From Cytophagales bacterium (GTDB lineage: Bacteria > Bacteroidota > Bacteroidia > Cytophagales > Cyclobacteriaceae), in contig DPSB01000281.1 of the NCBI GenBank assembly GCA_003537495.1, positions 1-5,847 of the forward strand: DNA of 5,847 nt, written 5' to 3'. A program made the position numbers and the translations under genes. Positions 5,481-5,847 of this stretch are shown piece by piece; the stretch's first letter is position 1; each line of letters opens with the position of its first letter. The notes beneath the pieces were generated by a model. It saw nothing but the letters and a program-made list of their open reading frames with translations, ran no database searches and was not told the origin of the DNA.

Positions 5481-5847
5481 CTAATCAAATTTAATGTCTT
5501 TGATGCGCAATTGCATCGATGTAATTCCATTGAACGTATTTTCATCCAGCGTAAACGCGATGCGAAAGGGTACTCCGGATGCAAGCGCCTCGTAATGTTC
5601 CATCGCATCAAAAGCTACCGCGCTGAATACGGCTTCGTTTCCTTGTTGCCCGGCCAGAAAGCGAATGTGTTTGTCTTTAAAACTTCCCAAAGCATTTTGT
5701 ACGAATACACCCTTAGCTTCAAAAACAGGTTTATGATTTTCCGGGCCGAAGGGGGCCATTTGTTTCAATACATTGTTGAATTTTCCATTCATGGCATCAA
5801 ACTGTACGGGCACATCAATCTCCACTAACGGAGTAAGCATTTCTTCG
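5481..5847 (-). CDS. recJ: Single-stranded-DNA-specific exonuclease RecJ, C-terminal end (cut by window edge)
   Basis: The open frame runs from the window edge to a TAG stop at 5481-5483, about 122 residues. Residues before the first in-frame ATG (5840) continue as Glu-Glu, so this is an internal piece of a longer gene rather than a small ORF. The sequence [16 protein letters not shown], then [25 protein letters not shown] and LRIKDIKF at the end matches the C-terminal OB-fold DNA-binding domain of RecJ. RecJ is a 5'-3' exonuclease on single-stranded DNA in RecF-pathway recombination and mismatch repair. The catalytic DHH/DHHA1 domains lie outside the window, so activity cannot be judged. The gene is followed after 2 bp by lptB. 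Confidence 0.85.
   Translation of the reverse strand, partial: EEMLTPLVEIDVPVQFDAMNGKFNNVLKQMAPFGPENHKPVFEAKGVFVQNALGSFKDKHIRFLAGQQGNEAVFSAVAFDAMEHYEALASGVPFRIAFTLDENTFNGITSMQLRIKDIKFD

Noticed and set aside
5486..5493. TAAATTTG on the minus strand, an exact -7-type match 7 bp before the lptB ATG
   Set aside because: The nearest upstream TTG leaves only a 14-nt spacer, and the bases encode the conserved C-terminal KFD of RecJ, so the match is probably chance; recJ-lptB read-through is simpler.
5481..5840. A free-standing 119-residue protein starting at the ATG at 5840
   Set aside because: The frame stays open to the window edge and the sequence is the RecJ C-terminal domain, so the ATG is internal.
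1..5847. CRISPR array, tRNA or rRNA, insertion sequence, defence island or biosynthetic cluster
   Set aside because: There is no regularly spaced repeat-spacer pattern, cloverleaf, transposase or defence-type domain; all long open frames are explained by the six genes listed.

Overview
The window looks like ordinary chromosome from a Bacteroidota bacterium, probably of the Cytophagales/Cytophagia type. The protein families present (short HPF-like protein, prolyl-oligopeptidase-type S9 peptidase, bacterial GH3 protein, LptB, RecJ) point this way, as do the lack of Shine-Dalgarno sequences and one clear Bacteroidota-type promoter (TTTG, 20-nt spacer, TATTTTTG). The placement rests on family recognition and promoter style, not on a database search.

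Every gene I can support is on the minus strand, so transcription runs from high to low coordinates. At the right edge is the 3' end of recJ (5481-5847). Two bases further on is lptB (4738-5478), the ATPase of the lipopolysaccharide exporter. A GH3-family adenylating enzyme (3170-4690) follows after 47 bp. It has its own promoter in that gap, placed so close to the ATG that its mRNA would be almost leaderless. A 163-bp gap (3007-3169) then holds three short AAGGTT/AACCTT palindromes, one of which resembles an intrinsic terminator for the GH3 transcript.

The next unit is an exported S9 peptidase (829-3006) whose stop codon overlaps the ATG of a small M50-like membrane metalloprotease (287-829) in a TAATG junction. 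A 110-bp AT-rich gap then leads to the 5' part of an HPF/RaiA-family ribosome-associated protein (1-176), cut by the left edge.

Functionally there are two clusters. One is housekeeping: DNA repair and LPS export, with a GH3 enzyme of unknown substrate. The other is a translationally coupled pair of proteases at the cell envelope. I see no tRNA, rRNA, CRISPR array, insertion sequence or phage gene. No new multi-gene system is evident. The items most worth checking are the intergenic palindrome cluster, an out-of-frame 13-bp tandem repeat inside the M50-like gene, the near-leaderless GH3 promoter, and the protease pair itself.
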